Shown one piece after another: positions 10,190 to 20,800 of a stretch of DNA of 64,000 nt. A program made the translations under genes and the position numbers. Source of the stretch: Blattamonas nauphoetae (lineage: Eukaryota > Preaxostyla > Oxymonadida); assembly GCA_033064195.1 (NCBI GenBank), contig JARBJD010000236.1, positions 54,319-118,318 of the forward strand, written 5' to 3'. The notes below the pieces were generated by a model. That model saw only the letters and a list, made by a program, of their open reading frames with translations. It was not told the origin of the DNA and did no database searches. Each line of letters starts with the position of its first letter. The stretch's first letter is position 1.

Positions 10190-11405
10190 ATAAGGTGAAG
10201 TGACGTACCAGATATGCACGATCACGCTCCTTCGCGTTCCGTTGGTACACCACTTCACCTTATGAACGCGTTCATCAAAAATGTTTCTAATTAGAGTAAA
10301 ATTGTGAAGTGAAACAATGTTAGCAACGATAAAGTAAAGTGACGTACCAGATCTCTCCAGTCATTGTTTTTCTCACTTCGTTGGTACACCACTTCACCTT
10401 ATGAACGTGTTCATCAAAATTCCAGAAAACAAGAGTAAAAAACAATGATTGAAGTGAGAACTAAACGATAAAACACATTCATGTACCAGATCTTCGCGAT
10501 CATTTCAGATTGAGTCTCGTTGGTACACCACTTTGTTTTATGAAAGATTAGAGCAAAAATGTCAATAAAGAGATCAAAATTGTGAAGTGAAACAAGGTTT
10601 GACGTGATAAAACACATTCATGTACCAGATCTTACAGTTCATTTTTATCTTGACGATCAAACATTTTTAGTTCTGTGTTCCACTTCGTATTGATAAAAAA
10701 AGAGAACTGTTTTCAAGAAATGGTGAAATGAAACGATAAGGTGAAGTGGTGTACCTGATCTGGATGATCACTTCAGATCGCGTTTTGTTGGTACACGAAT
10801 GTGTTTTAGAAAAAATGAAGAGTACAAATCGAAGAGTAGTGAAGTGTAAAAGGTGAAATGAAAGTTGAATGAAAGTAAAACAAAGTGGTGTACCAACGCA
10901 TACAATTTTATCGATGAATCACGAAGTTTCTCGAAGAAAGATGAAGATCAAAATTTTGTTCACGTCATTTTAAATTTTAATTTTTGAAAAAAGTGAGAGA
11001 CAATGAGAAAAAATTGACAATGAAGTGAAAATGAGAGTATAAAGTGAAGTGGTGTACCAAAACAGAGATCAACAAAAGTGAAGTGAAAATTCTGGTACGT
11101 CATTGTGTCTTATAAAGAGATAATACAAAAAAGAGAGCAAACCTGTTTCAAATATTCAGAGAAAGACATTTTCGGGTCATAAGACGCAATAGTGTACCTG
11201 AGTTTGATGATCATGAAGATTGGGTACACCGTTGTGTTTTATAAAGAGATGAATAAAAAAGAAGAGAATACCAGTTTGTTAAACCACGAGAGACATACTT
11301 TCCAGAGATAAAACGCATCTGTGTACTCGATCTAAAGGTCACTTTGTGGTTCGATCCGATCTGGTACAAGAGAAAGTTTTATGAAGAGATTTATCAAAAA
11401 AGAGA
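10190..11405. repeat. array of about nine imperfect dyads inside the TIR
   Basis: Each unit is about 70-80 nt, with starts roughly 100-140 nt apart. A typical unit begins GATAAGGTGAAGTG.CGTACCAGATC and ends GTTGGTACACCACTTCACCT followed by TATGAACG, so its two halves are inverted copies that could fold into a long hairpin. Units are visible near 10192, 10328, 10467, 10607, 10732, 10870, 11038, 11180 and 11299. The core GTACC/GGTAC is the most constant part while spacer sequences vary. Between units there are runs such as GAAGTGAAAACAATG. No coding sense is apparent. Role unknown. Confidence 0.8.
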
Positions 11406-11716
11406 ACAAACCTGTTGAAGAGAAGTCAGAAACGAAATGTCCGATTGTAAAACATAATAGTCGACCTGAACGAGAGGAGAAGAAAATAGTGAAGGATCGA
11501 GAACAAGAAAGTGATGTCAACAAAGAAGAGAGAACAAATGAGATAAAAGAAAGTGAAACACACCTAAATCAAACGGTAATGAGCCGTCAGGAATGAGATG
11601 AGAGGATCGAGTCCCATTGAAGGACTTTCTCTGATCAAACAAGACTGATCGAACCCATCGATGACAGAATCAAAGGCTCGGAAGATCTCAAATGATAAAA
11701 CAACGAATGAAAATTT

Positions 11717-11743
11717 ATTTTTGAATTTTTTAATTTGTATTAA
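11717..11743 (+). promoter_or_regulatory. T-rich late-type promoter motif before the 129-aa gene
   Basis: TTTATTTTTGAATTTTTTAA followed by TTTGTATTAAATG. The same layout precedes the copies at 34900 (reverse), 44498 (reverse), 50585 and 60292. Confidence 0.6.
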
Positions 11744-12133
11744 ATGAATCCAACTGAGATGTTCAACGAAAGACGTCGAGTACGTTCAGAACAAGCATTA
11801 ATTGAATCAATGAGAGAAGAGAACTGTACGCTGGTCTCTGAGTATGTCAGAAATAATGTGCCGGTGACGTATGTTCATGAGGGAGTTGAATGGAGAATAA
11901 AACCAAAGTTGTGGAATCAAGGAAACAGACCTCACTTAGCGAAACGTCGACACTACACTCAATCATTCGTTGAGAATGAACTGAAGAAATACAATTGTGA
12001 GCTCGTAGGTGAGTACACTAAAGTCCTGGTTCCATTCACATATCGAGAGATTGGTGGAAGTGAAGTGTTCAGAATTAGACTTGATTCCTGGCTAAAGGCA
12101 ACGATAAAGCCACATCAGAGAAAACAGAAATAA
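11744..12133 (+). CDS. 129-aa Maverick protein with two internal repeats
   Basis: A first gene of the element, directly inside the TIR. The protein has two related units of about 45 aa. The first is around residues 27-62 (NCTLVSEYVRNNVPVTY...WRIKPKLWNQGNRPH); the second is around 85-126 (NCELVGEYTKVLVPFTY...FRIRLDSWLKATIKPH). Both share the pattern NC.LV.EY....VP.TY followed by an aromatic-x-R/I strand. The protein is basic and has no Cys-pair zinc sites, so a small DNA-binding role is possible but is inference. It is present intact at 34511-34900 and 60292-60681. Its first 47 codons are part of the TIR and are also found, truncated, beside the fibre gene at the right ends. The start is chosen at TATTAAATG. 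Family not recognised. Confidence 0.75.
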   Translation: MNPTEMFNERRRVRSEQALIESMREENCTLVSEYVRNNVPVTYVHEGVEWRIKPKLWNQGNRPHLAKRRHYTQSFVENELKKYNCELVGEYTKVLVPFTYREIGGSEVFRIRLDSWLKATIKPHQRKQK

Positions 12134-12147
12134 ACGCTCAACTTTTT

Positions 12148-12176
12148 TTATTTTCGGATTTTTTAATTTGTAGTAA
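12148..12176 (+). promoter_or_regulatory. T-rich promoter motif before DNA polymerase
   Basis: TTTTATTTTCGGATTTTTTA then ATTTGTAGTAAATG. It is shared with the copies at 34467 (reverse) and 60725. Confidence 0.6.
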
Positions 12177-15020
12177 ATGGCGGCAACACTGAAATTTGTC
12201 ACAGACAGCATCACGAAAATTAGAACACTATTTCCAAACACCACCTTTGAATTCAAGGATGAACATGGTTATGATCGAACATATAAACCAGAGAGTAGAA
12301 ACTACAAACATCAGAGAGCATATCTCCTGTCGATGCTCAAGAATCCAGATCTCCACTTTGAAGGAGAAATAAGGAATATTACCAACTATCAGATCGATGA
12401 TTTTATTCACAAACTTGTAGAGAACAATAACAACGCAATGATGAATGAAGAAGATAGCAAAGCAAGAATGCAAATCATGAAAGAAAATCCAAGAGTGAAC
12501 AAAGATGAACTGAAGAAGCAGGTGTTCAGAATGACATGGAAACTGAAATCAATTGAAGAGAAACTGATGGATCATTGGATGAAGAATCTGTTAATCATTC
12601 AGAAGAAAAATGAACAAATGGAAAAGAGAGAAGTGCAGACTTTTGAGGGATTTGAAGAATGTATTCTACTTGCTGAACCACGTGACAAAGCAGCATTCAA
12701 TTCTTGTCTCATGAATGCACGAAGGAAGTTCAAAAAGAATGAGGTCGAGAAGGTTGAAGATAATGGAAAACCATATCAGTTGTACTTCCACAATCACTTG
12801 AAGAACGTTGACGAAATTACAACCTTCATCAAAGCAGTGTTCGACAAAGAGAAGGATCATCCATTCAAGATCAGTCTTGACTTTGGAAAGATCATCGAGA
12901 GAAAAGACAAAGATGAGACAACATACAATGACTTCAGGCCAGAACGGGAGAACATTTCAAAGAGTTTCCCAACAGTGATCAGAAGTTCAGGAGACATCTC
13001 TGAGTATTCGAAGTATGCATTCAATTTGATCAAGGAATCACAAGAGAGAACACTAATGGATACGAAGACAATGTACATCGCATTCCACTCCATTCTAGTT
13101 GCAGTCTATCGATTCCCAGTCGCAGGAAAAGCCAATGCAATTCTCACAGAACACATCAAAACGAGAAACGTTCGGTACATTGATTCTGAGTACAATATCT
13201 GCTTCTTTCAAGCTCTTTCATTCCTCACACTTCCTGAAGTTCAAGGTAAGAAAATATCAATCAATATGAGGAACAGTGAAGCCTACAGATTGTTCGCACA
13301 ATGGATGAATCTCACTCATCTCCAATCTCGACAATTGACTCCACATCTTCAGAATTATCCTGGGTTTGATATTGCTTGTGACATTGAGAAAGCAATGATG
13401 AAGTTCAACATCACAGTTTACATTTATGAATACGATGAAGACAAGAAGAAGTACCCGAACTCTAGTTCGACTAGTGACCCCCAAAGGGGTCGTTTCTTCC
13501 TCAGTCAATCGTACATCAACGAAAATGATGATGCTAGAGTTCTCCCACTTCTGATGATTCCATTAACAGCCACACTCGTTCATGTGATGTTCATTGTGGA
13601 TCCTGAGAAAATCACTGGATACAAACTCTGTCCATATTGTCAGTCAAGAGGATTCCAAGTGAAGAATAAAAACTACAGCAGAGATTTTGAGAAGCATCTC
13701 AGAGAGTGCAAAGAACTTGATGGAAAACATGTGAAGAAGATCTCACTCGATAAAACTCCAAGACCGTATGTTCCGCACATTCTCAACAACAGAACGTTTG
13801 AATTTCTGATGGCACACAAGAGACAAGACGAATTCAAACCAACACAATACTACATCACATACGATTTCGAAACGATGGAAGATCTCATTCTTGACAATCT
13901 ATTCTCTGATGACAACACACAACTGATCTCACACTTGAAGCCTCTCTCTGTTGCATCAGCAATCAAAACAAAATCAGGCGTTCAATCGATCTACTTTGAT
14001 CTTCGAGATGGAAAAGACTTTGTGAAGCAATGGATCAGAGAACTCTTCAGATATGCTGAGACAGTACGAGATGACAACTACTACGAAGACCCGGAAATAC
14101 CCTCACAAAATGAAGTCAGTGTGATTGGATTCAACAGTTCCAGATTCGACATCAATCTCATCTTTCGTGATCTCGTTGACAAGGATTGGAAAGTGGTAAG
14201 CTTCCTTGGATCCACAACGAAGTACAAGCAGGTATTGATCAGACATGAGAAGACACAACAGGTGCTTCGCTTGATTGACATGATGTCATACACAGGACCA
14301 ATGACGTTGGATAATGCAGTCAAAGCTTTCGGAGGAAACACTACACTCCAGAAATCATTCTTTGCATACGAGTCATTTGATTCATCAGATTACGACACAG
14401 TACTAAACAAACAAGAACCATTCTCCAAATATGAATTCTACTCCAGTCTGAACAACAGTGAAATGTCAGACACTGATTACCAAATGTACCTTGATGATTG
14501 GAAGAAGCAAGGATTCAAGAACAGATGGGACTACCTGAAATTCTACAACATCAGAGACGTCGAATGTATGATTGCACCTCTGGACAATCTGATTGATCTG
14601 AACTTCCAATACAAAGTGGATATGTTGCACAATCTCTCACTGTCAGCAAATGCTTCTGCAATCAAGTATGCATATGCCTACAAAGACTTTGATATTGACG
14701 ATGATTTCAATGGAGTGGATCAATCTGGTGAAATAAAAATCACCAAGCAAAACTGGAAGTACAAGGTTGCATCGTACATCTATCAAGACCAGAAAGCTCA
14801 TCGCAATACTGACAAAAACGTCGCTGAAGCAGACTATGAGTGGTTCGTTCAACAGTGCAAGAGAGTGTGCTATATCTGCAAGAGTCACTTCTCACAAGCA
14901 GTGCGACCAACATTAGATAGAATCGACAATTCAAAAGGTCATTCAAAAGAGGTAAAACTGACATCAATTGATGTCAGTCCCCAAATTTTAACTGAGATCA
15001 AATCTCAACTCTTTTTCTAA
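12177..15020 (+). pseudogene. polB: DNA polymerase B, truncated tandem copy 1 (lacks polymerase domain)
   Basis: The N-terminal 925 codons of the protein-primed family-B polymerase are followed by 22 foreign codons and a TAA. Visible parts: a possible OTU-like segment (CFFQAL, Cys342; His469); a C2HC zinc finger (Cys485, Cys488, His507, Cys511); exonuclease motifs ExoI YDFET (Asp563, Glu565), ExoII FNSSRFD (Asn653-Asp658) and ExoIII YNIRD (Tyr790-Asp794); and the start of an HNH-like domain (CYIC at 898-901, LDRIDNSKGH at 913-922). The break falls inside the HNH-like segment at codon 925, where a 67-bp filler (14952-15018) begins. Palm motifs A, B and C are absent, so it cannot be a polymerase. 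It differs slightly from copies 2 and 3 near its 5' end. Confidence 0.85.
14952..15018 (+). repeat. 67-bp templated filler at tandem junction 1
   Basis: It is the exact reverse complement of 21003-21069, the subterminal part of the 520-bp transposon in copy 3. It contains the 20-bp perfect palindrome CTGACATCAATTGATGTCAG, half shared with polymerase sequence. Confidence 0.9.
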
Positions 15021-17803
15021 ACACCACCTTTGAATTCAAGGATGAACATGGCTATGATCGAACATACAATCCAAACATTAGAAACTACCAACATCATCGT
15101 GCATATCTCCTGTCAATGCTCAAGAATCCAGATCTCCATTTTGAAGGAGAGATAAGGAATATTACCAACTATCAGATCGATGATTTTATTCACAAACTGG
15201 AAGAGCACAATAACAATGCAATGATGAATGAAGAAGACAGCAAAGCAAGAATGCAAATCATGAAAGACAATCCAAGAGTGAACAAAGATGAACTGAAGAA
15301 GCAGGTGTTCAAAATGACGTGGAAGCTGAAATCAATTGAAGAGAAGCTGATGGATCATTGGATGAAGAATCTACTGATCATACAAAAGAAAAATGAACAG
15401 ATGGAAAAAAGAGAAGTGCAGACATTTGAGGGATTTGAAGAATGTATTCTACTTGCTGAACCACGTGACAAAGCAGCATTCAATTCTTGTCTCATGAATG
15501 CACGAAGGAAGTTCAAAAAGAATGAGGTTGAGAAGGTTGAAGATAATGGAAAACCATATCAGTTGTACTTCCACAATCACTTGAAGAACGTTGACGAAAT
15601 TACAACCTTCATCAAAGCAGTGTTCGACAAAGAGAAGGATCATCCATTCAAGATCAGTCTTGACTTTGGAAAGATCATCGAGAGAAAAGACAAAGATGAG
15701 ACAACATACAATGACTTCAGACCAGAACTGGAGAACACATCGAAGAGCTTCCCAACTGTGATCAGAAGTTCAGGCGACATCAATGAGTATTCGAAGTATG
15801 CATTCAATTTGATCAAGGAATCACGAGAGAGAACACTAATGGATACGAAGACAATGTACATCGCATTCCACTCCATTCTAGTTGCAGTCTATCGATTCCC
15901 AGTCGCAGGAAAAGCCAATGCAATTCTCACAGAACACATCAAAACGAGAAACGTTCGGTACATTGATTCTGAGTACAATATCTGCTTCTTTCAAGCTCTT
16001 TCATTCCTCACACTTCCTGAAGTTCAAGGTAAGAAAATATCAATCAATATGAGGAACAGTGAAGCCTACAGATTGTTCGCACAATGGATGAATCTCACTC
16101 ATCTCCAATCTCGACAATTGACTCCACATCTTCAGAATTATCCTGGGTTTGATATTGCTTGTGACATTGAGAAAGCAATGATGAAGTTCAACATCACAGT
16201 TTACATTTATGAATACGATGAAGACAAGAAGAAGTACCCGAACTCTAGTTCGACTAGTGACCCCCAAAGGGGTCGTTTCTTCCTCAGTCAATCGTACATC
16301 AACGAAAATGATGATGCTAGAGTTCTCCCACTTCTGATGATTCCATTAACAGCCACACTCGTTCATGTGATGTTCATTGTGGATCCTGAGAAAATCACTG
16401 GATACAAACTCTGTCCATATTGTCAGTCAAGAGGATTCCAAGTGAAGAATAAAAACTACAGCAGAGATTTTGAGAAGCATCTCAGAGAGTGCAAAGAACT
16501 TGATGGAAAACATGTGAAGAAGATCTCACTCGATAAAACTCCAAGACCGTATGTTCCGCACATTCTCAACAACAGAACGTTTGAATTTCTGATGGCACAC
16601 AAGAGACAAGACGAATTCAAACCAACACAATACTACATCACATACGATTTCGAAACGATGGAAGATCTCATTCTTGACAATCTATTCTCTGATGACAACA
16701 CACAACTGATCTCACACTTGAAGCCTCTCTCTGTTGCATCTGCAATCAAAACAAAATCAGGTGTGAAGTCAATCTACTTTGATCTTCGAGATGGAAAGGA
16801 CTTTGTGAAGCAATGGATCAGAGAACTCTTCAGATATGCTGAGACAGTACGAGATGACAACTACTACGAAGACCCGGAAATACCCTCACAAAATGAAGTC
16901 AGTGTGATTGGATTCAACAGTTCCAGATTCGACATCAATCTCATCTTTCGTGATCTCGTTGACAAGGATTGGAAAGTGGTAAGCTTCCTTGGATCCACAA
17001 CGAAGTACAAGCAGGTATTGATCAGACATGAGAAGACACAACAGGTGCTTCGCTTGATTGACATGATGTCATACACAGGACCAATGACGTTGGATAATGC
17101 AGTCAAAGCTTTCGGAGGAAACACTACACTCCAGAAATCATTCTTTGCATACGAGTCATTTGATTCATCAGATTACGACACAGTACTAAACAAACAAGAA
17201 CCATTCTCCAAATATGAATTCTACTCCAGTCTGAACAACAGTGAAATGTCAGACACTGATTACCAAATGTACCTTGATGATTGGAAGAAGCAAGGATTCA
17301 AGAACAGATGGGACTACCTGAAATTCTACAACATCAGAGACGTCGAATGTATGATTGCACCTCTGGACAATCTGATTGATCTGAACTTCCAATACAAAGT
17401 GGATATGTTGCACAATCTCTCACTGTCAGCAAATGCTTCTGCAATCAAGTATGCATATGCCTACAAAGACTTTGATATTGACGATGATTTCAATGGAGTG
17501 GATCAATCTGGTGAAATAAAAATCACCAAGCAAAACTGGAAGTACAAGGTTGCATCGTACATCTATCAAGACCAGAAAGCTCATCGCAATACTGACAAAA
17601 ACGTCGCTGAAGCAGACTATGAGTGGTTCGTTCAACAGTGCAAGAGAGTGTGCTATATCTGCAAGAGTCACTTCTCACAAGCAGTGCGACCAACATTAGA
17701 TAGAATCGACAATTCAAAAGGTCATTCAAAAGAGGTAAAACTGACATCAATTGATGTCAGTCCCCAAATTTTAACTGAGATCAAATCTCAACTCTTTTTC
17801 TAA
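15019..17803 (+). pseudogene. polB: DNA polymerase B, truncated tandem copy 2 (no start, no polymerase domain)
   Basis: Begins at AAACACC, corresponding to codon 21 of the gene, so the natural start and promoter are missing (first in-frame Met at 15116). It carries the same N-terminal, zinc-finger, exonuclease and partial HNH-like regions as copy 1 and stops after the same filler (17735-17801, TAA at 17801-17803). No palm domain. It is likely unexpressed or gives only a truncated exonuclease-type product. Confidence 0.85.
17735..17801 (+). repeat. 67-bp templated filler at tandem junction 2
   Basis: Same sequence as 14952-15018; reverse complement of 21003-21069. Confidence 0.9.
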
Positions 17804-20800
17804 ACACCACCTTTGAATTCAAGGATGAACATGGCTATGATCGAACATACAATCCAAACATTAGAAACTACCAACATCATCGTGCATATCTCCTGTCAAT
17901 GCTCAAGAATCCAGATCTCCATTTTGAAGGAGAGATAAGGAATATTACCAACTATCAGATCGATGATTTTATTCACAAACTGGAAGAGCACAATAACAAT
18001 GCAATGATGAATGAAGAAGACAGCAAAGCAAGAATGCAAATCATGAAAGACAATCCAAGAGTGAACAAAGATGAACTGAAGAAGCAGGTGTTCAAAATGA
18101 CGTGGAAGCTGAAATCAATTGAAGAGAAGCTGATGGATCATTGGATGAAGAATCTACTGATCATACAAAAGAAAAATGAACAGATGGAAAAAAGAGAAGT
18201 GCAGACATTTGAGGGATTTGAAGAATGTATTCTACTTGCTGAACCACGTGACAAAGCAGCATTCAATTCTTGTCTCATGAATGCACGAAGGAAGTTCAAA
18301 AAGAATGAGGTTGAGAAGGTTGAAGATAATGGAAAACCATATCAGTTGTACTTCCACAATCACTTGAAGAACGTTGACGAAATTACAACCTTCATCAAAG
18401 CAGTGTTCGACAAAGAGAAGGATCATCCATTCAAGATCAGTCTTGACTTTGGAAAGATCATCGAGAGAAAAGACAAAGATGAGACAACATACAATGACTT
18501 CAGACCAGAACTGGAGAACACATCGAAGAGCTTCCCAACTGTGATCAGAAGTTCAGGCGACATCAATGAGTATTCGAAGTATGCATTCAATTTGATCAAG
18601 GAATCACGAGAGAGAACACTAATGGATACGAAGACAATGTACATCGCATTCCACTCCATTCTAGTTGCAGTCTATCGATTCCCAGTCGCAGGAAAAGCCA
18701 ATGCAATTCTCACAGAACACATCAAAACGAGAAACGTTCGGTACATTGATTCTGAGTACAATATCTGCTTCTTTCAAGCACTATCATTCCTCACACTTCC
18801 TGAAGTTCAAGGTAAGAAAATATCAATCAATATGAGGAACAGTGAAGCCTACAGATTGTTCGCACAATGGATGAATCTCACTCATCTCCAATCTCGACAA
18901 TTGACTCCACATCTTCAGAATTATCCTGGGTTTGATATTGCTTGTGACATTGAGAAAGCAATGATGAAGTTCAACATCACAGTTTACATTTATGAATACG
19001 ATGAAGACAAGAAGAAGTACCCGAACTCTAGTTCGACTAGTGACCCCCAAAGGGGTCGTTACTTCCTCAGTCAATCGTATGTCAACGAAAATTACGATGC
19101 AAGAGTTCTCCCACTTCTGATGATTCCATTAACAGCCACACTCGTTCATGTGATGTTCATTGTGGATCCTGAGAAAATCACTGGATACAAACTCTGTCCA
19201 TATTGTCAGTCAAGAGGATTCCAAGTGAAGAATAAAAACTACAGCAGAGATTTTGAGAAGCATCTCAGAGAGTGCAAAGAACTTGATGGAAAACATGTGA
19301 AGAAGATCTCACTCGATAAAACTCCAAGACCGTATGTTCCGCACATTCTCAACAACAGAACGTTTGAATTTCTGATGGCACACAAGAGACAAGACGAATT
19401 CAAACCAACACAATACTACATCACATACGATTTCGAAACGATGGAAGATCTCATTCTTGACAATCTATTCTCTGATGACAACACACAACTGATCTCACAC
19501 TTGAAGCCTCTCTCTGTTGCATCAGCAATCAAAACAAAATCAGGCGTTCAATCGATCTACTTTGATCTTCGAGATGGAAAAGACTTTGTGAAGCAATGGA
19601 TCAGAGAACTCTTCAGATATGCTGAGACAGTACGAGATGACAACTACTACGAAGACCCGGAAATACCCTCACAAAATGAAGTCAGTGTGATTGGATTCAA
19701 CAGTTCCAGATTCGACATCAATCTCATCTTTCGTGATCTCGTTGACAAGGATTGGAAAGTGGTAAGCTTCCTTGGATCCACAACGAAGTACAAGCAGGTA
19801 TTGATCAGACATGAGAAGACACAACAGGTGCTTCGCTTGATTGACATGATGTCATACACAGGACCAATGACGTTGGATAATGCAGTCAAAGCTTTCGGAG
19901 GAAACACTACACTCCAGAAATCATTCTTTGCATACGAGTCATTTGATTCATCAGATTACGACACAGTACTAAACAAACAAGAACCATTCTCCAAATATGA
20001 ATTCTACTCCAGTCTGAACAACAGTGAAATGTCAGACACTGATTACCAAATGTACCTTGATGATTGGAAGAAGCAAGGATTCAAGAACAGATGGGACTAC
20101 CTGAAATTCTACAACATCAGAGACGTCGAATGTATGATTGCACCTCTGGACAATCTGATTGATCTGAACTTCCAATACAAAGTGGATATGTTGCACAATC
20201 TCTCACTGTCAGCAAATGCTTCTGCAATCAAGTATGCATATGCCTACAAAGACTTTGATATTGACGATGATTTCAATGGAGTGGATCAATCTGGTGAAAT
20301 AAAAATCACAAAGCAATACTGGAAATACAAGGCTGCATCGTACATTTATCAAGACCAGAAAGCTCATCGCAATACTGACAAAAACGTCGCTGAAGCAGAC
20401 TATGAGTGGTTCGTTCAACAGTGCAAGAGAGTGTGCTATATCTGCAAGAGTCACTTCTCACAAGCAGTACGTCCAACACTGGATCGAATCGACAATTCGA
20501 AAGGACATTCAAAAGAGAACGTTACGATCTGCTGTGATTACTGCAACACCTACAAGTCAGACAAGGACGAGCATCTCCAGGCTTCTGATTTGATCCCAGT
20601 GATCCCAGTCGGATCTGATGTCACCAAATACCTACAATACCATTTCGTTTCTTTCATTTCAAAAAAGTCTTCTTATATATGATATTTGAATGGAAAAAAG
20701 AGTAAAAAGGAAAATGGTCACTTCATAGATGATGAAAATGCGAACTTTGGGTTCTGATGATTTCGTCAGTTCTTACTCAAAAATCACAAAAACAAATCGC

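Larger units (their letters stand above)
8789..11884 (+). repeat. Maverick terminal inverted repeat (copy 1)
   Basis: It is about 3.1 kb, matched by copies at 34760-37854 (reverse), 47491-50725 and 57202-60432. The outer 1.2 kb is AT-rich without convincing genes; the inner 1.2 kb carries an array of dyads. By comparison with right-end copies, the repeat extends through the first 47 codons of the 129-aa gene (11744-11884), where left and right ends diverge at the codon after ...VHEG. ORFs of 60-99 aa inside the outer part are judged non-coding, because the divergent TIR at 44358-46432 does not keep them open. Confidence 0.85.
12236..20577 (+). repeat. tandem 2783-bp repeat of partial polymerase units
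   Basis: Units are 12236-15018, 15019-17801 and 17802-20577 (the last continues into the rest of the gene instead of the filler). Homologous positions are spaced by exactly 2783 bp (for example the AAACACCACC start at 12236, 15019 and 17802). Units 2 and 3 are nearly identical. Unit 1 diverges more near the beginning (codons for YKPESRNYKHQ rather than YNPNIRNYQHH). Confidence 0.9.

Noticed and set aside
10190-11405. CRISPR array
   Set aside because: Eukaryotic transposon TIR; units are inverted repeats of variable length with no regular spacers and no cas genes.
11381-11596. Lys/Glu-rich 71-aa ORF (also 50222-50437) as an extra element gene
   Set aside because: Not open in the TIR copies at 34760-37854 and 57202-60432; composition follows the purine-rich strand of the dyad array.
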